IMG/VR virus record: IMGVR_UViG_3300027365_000020
Coordinates: 1-51,284 of that record
Length of the DNA stretch: 51,284 nt
Reading direction: 5' to 3' (one strand)
DNA from: a virus
This document shows, in pieces, positions 50,057 to 51,284 of this stretch. Position numbers and translations under genes: made by a program. Under the pieces are notes generated by a model. It was not told where the DNA came from. It did not search any database and saw only the letters and a program-made list of their open reading frames with translations. Numbering within the stretch: position 1 is the stretch's first letter; each line of letters starts with the position of its first letter.

Positions 50057-50623
50057 TTAGACACGCCACGGCATAACAACACCTTGAACCAACTCACCAG
50101 GATTGTCAATCTTCACAGCAGCGCAATTTTTAGCGCCATTATGATGCAACTTAAAGGCTCCATTGTTACTAGGATATAGTGCCTTAACAGATTTCTTGAA
50201 CTTCACCAATAGCTCAGGATCAAACTGACCAACCTCACCAGAACAATCGTCAGGATTTACAAGGATACGTGATACGTCAGGATAACGACCCCTGACACAA
50301 TCCGCACTTGAACCAAAAGCTTTACCATCTGTGATATAGATAATCGAACTTAAATCCTTAACCTTAATCCCGCTGCAAATATACTTCACAGTATCCACTG
50401 ATATAATCCCTTCAAAGTCATCCTTCACAAGAATATCAGGAGATGTAATCCTCATTGCAACATGTCCGTCAGATGCCTCAATCATGCCGTTTTTGATATG
50501 GATACCATTTAAATAATATCTAACATCATTTGTCGCCATCATATAAGACAATGCCTTAATATAACGTGCAGGGATTGTAGCATTAAGTTCATTAGACTGG
50601 AAAGTGTAGTTTGACATATTCAT
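50057..50623 (-). CDS. Beta sliding clamp-like protein (DnaN-related, short)
   Basis: A 188-aa protein. DGHVAMRI early and the C-terminal end VVMPWRV match DNA polymerase III beta-clamp features (E. coli DnaN ends VVMPMRL); a middle SGIKVKDLSSIIYITDGKA stretch fits clamp beta sheets. It is half the usual 366 residues, so it may form a higher-order ring or act as a decoy for clamp-binding proteins. Start could be the Met at residue 1 or 3. Confidence 0.7.
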   Translation of the reverse strand: MNMSNYTFQSNELNATIPARYIKALSYMMATNDVRYYLNGIHIKNGMIEASDGHVAMRITSPDILVKDDFEGIISVDTVKYICSGIKVKDLSSIIYITDGKAFGSSADCVRGRYPDVSRILVNPDDCSGEVGQFDPELLVKFKKSVKALYPSNNGAFKLHHNGAKNCAAVKIDNPGELVQGVVMPWRV

Positions 50624-50655
50624 GATATTATAACCTTTTAAAGTTTAACCTTTAC

Positions 50656-50684
50656 AATATGGCATCCTTGCCGAGATGTGTCAA
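50656..50684 (-). promoter_or_regulatory. Probable sigma-70 promoter
   Basis: TTGACA (50679-50684), 17-bp spacer, CATATT (50656-50661), or TATTGT with a longer spacer. It precedes the clamp-like gene. Confidence 0.65.
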
Positions 50685-50842
50685 GACTCCAATTCCCACA
50701 GTTTCTGTTGGAGTTCATTAATCTCTTTTGAGATATCTTTAACCATATCAGAATCAAAGTAAGCCGGGTTGTTGGCATTACACTCTGAAGAAATTTCTTC
50801 CATACGTTCTTTGATTTGATCAACAATATCTTGTGAAACCAT
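50681..50842 (-). CDS. Small acidic hypothetical protein
   Basis: A 53-aa coiled-coil-like protein (MVSQDIVDQIKERMEEISSE..., VKDISKEINELQQKLWELES). Start at 50842 chosen; the upstream part of the longer frame overlaps the promoter. Confidence 0.58.
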   Translation of the reverse strand: MVSQDIVDQIKERMEEISSECNANNPAYFDSDMVKDISKEINELQQKLWELES

Positions 50843-50877
50843 CTCTAATTCATCCTTCCCGTTGTGTTGATACCTAC

Positions 50878-50905
50878 ATCTTAGCAGACCTACTGAACCT
50901 GTCAA
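50878..50905 (-). promoter_or_regulatory. Sigma-70 promoter
   Basis: TTGACA (50900-50905), 16-bp spacer, TAAGAT (50878-50883). Confidence 0.75.
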
Positions 50906-50913
50906 TACCTATT

Positions 50914-51093
50914 TTAAAAAGGATTTACCCAATTATCATATTGCTTTTGTGTGATAATCCCATCCTTGCAAAGCATATCGGTATAATCATTCCAAGCCTC
51001 TGCCTTCATGATACGATCATCTTTCATTCGAGAATCATTCTTGATTTGTTCTTTAAAATCTTTGAGTGCTTGTGCTTTGGTCATAGTGGTCAT
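50914..51093 (-). CDS. Small hypothetical protein
   Basis: A 59-aa charged helical protein (MTTMTKAQALKDFKEQIKND..., AEAWNDYTDMLCKDGIITQK). The C-terminal KDGxITxxQYDNW phrase is common in small T4-like early proteins. Start at 51093 with AAGGATA upstream. Confidence 0.65.
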   Translation of the reverse strand: MTTMTKAQALKDFKEQIKNDSRMKDDRIMKAEAWNDYTDMLCKDGIITQKQYDNWVNPF

Positions 51094-51127
51094 CTGAAGA
51101 TATCCTTTGCTGTGTTGGTATGTGTTC

Positions 51128-51155
51128 ATTATAGCATTTGGTGTTGTGGTGTCAA
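51128..51155 (-). promoter_or_regulatory. Sigma-70 promoter, full consensus
   Basis: TTGACA (51150-51155), 16-bp spacer, TATAAT (51128-51133). Confidence 0.88.
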
Positions 51156-51284
51156 GTGGATTTGATAGGTGACAATTCCATAACATTTACCTGACATCGT
51201 TTTCCATTGTACCAAATCCAACAATAGGACTCACCATCACCTCTAAGAGACATTTTAATGAATATCACTTCAGAGCCTTGGAAG
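51152..51284 (-). CDS. Partial small gene at window edge
   Basis: The frame is open from the right edge: FQGSEVIFIKMSLRGDGESY, then CWIWYNGKRCQVNVMELS and a stop at 51152. A Met at 51252 could be a start, but no clear ribosome site precedes it, so the gene probably begins outside. Not recognised. Confidence 0.4.
   Translation of the reverse strand, partial: FQGSEVIFIKMSLRGDGESYCWIWYNGKRCQVNVMELSPIKST

Overview
The window is part of the genome of a tailed, contractile-tail (myovirus-type) bacteriophage of low G+C content. The evidence is a complete packaging, head and tail gene order, phage tRNAs, many very small overlapping genes and abundant homing elements. A lipobox-bearing lipoprotein and near-consensus sigma-70 promoters fit a Gram-negative, probably gammaproteobacterial host; the exact host cannot be read from the sequence.

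Layout. (1) Bases 1-2.5 kb (+): the 3' part of a class I ribonucleotide reductase large-subunit gene carrying an intein, then a DUF3310 gene and a small gene, closed by a bidirectional terminator. (2) 2.57-35.1 kb (-), one long late module read right to left: TerS, a homing-type nuclease, TerL, portal, minor head protein, XkdF-like protease, scaffold-like protein, decoration protein, major capsid protein, connectors and neck proteins, tail terminator, sheath, three tube-like paralogues, frameshifted G/GT chaperones, tape measure, Dit-like protein, plug, hub, spike, gp25-like protein, baseplate J, DUF2612 protein and a tail fibre. It ends with a diversity-generating retroelement (DGR), a DUF4376 gene and a lysis-like cluster. 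TerL is cut by three group I introns; the tape measure and sheath genes by one each, both carrying HNH genes. With the splice sites proposed here all three genes join in frame (470, 930 and 349 aa). (3) 35.2-36.5 kb (-): three tRNA or tRNA-like genes and small genes behind two strong promoters. (4) 37.0-43.8 kb (+): a block of small overlapping genes, a tyrosine-phosphatase-like protein, two DNA methyltransferases, a possible replication protein and a GIY-YIG nuclease. (5) 43.8-44.7 kb: a gene-poor stretch with a DnaA box. (6) 44.7-51.3 kb (-): about a dozen well-formed sigma-70 promoters, each before one to four tiny genes (a host-takeover type region), plus a short beta-clamp-like protein.

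The central discovery is the DGR at 5.3-9.3 kb. The 90-bp template repeat (6445-6534) lies between an Avd-like gene and a DGR-type reverse transcriptase. Its partner, the variable repeat (7210-7299), forms the last coding part of the tail-fibre gene. The two copies differ at 14 positions, and every one is an adenine in the template read on the coding strand, which is the signature of adenine-specific mutagenic retrohoming. The phage should therefore diversify the tip of its receptor-binding fibre.
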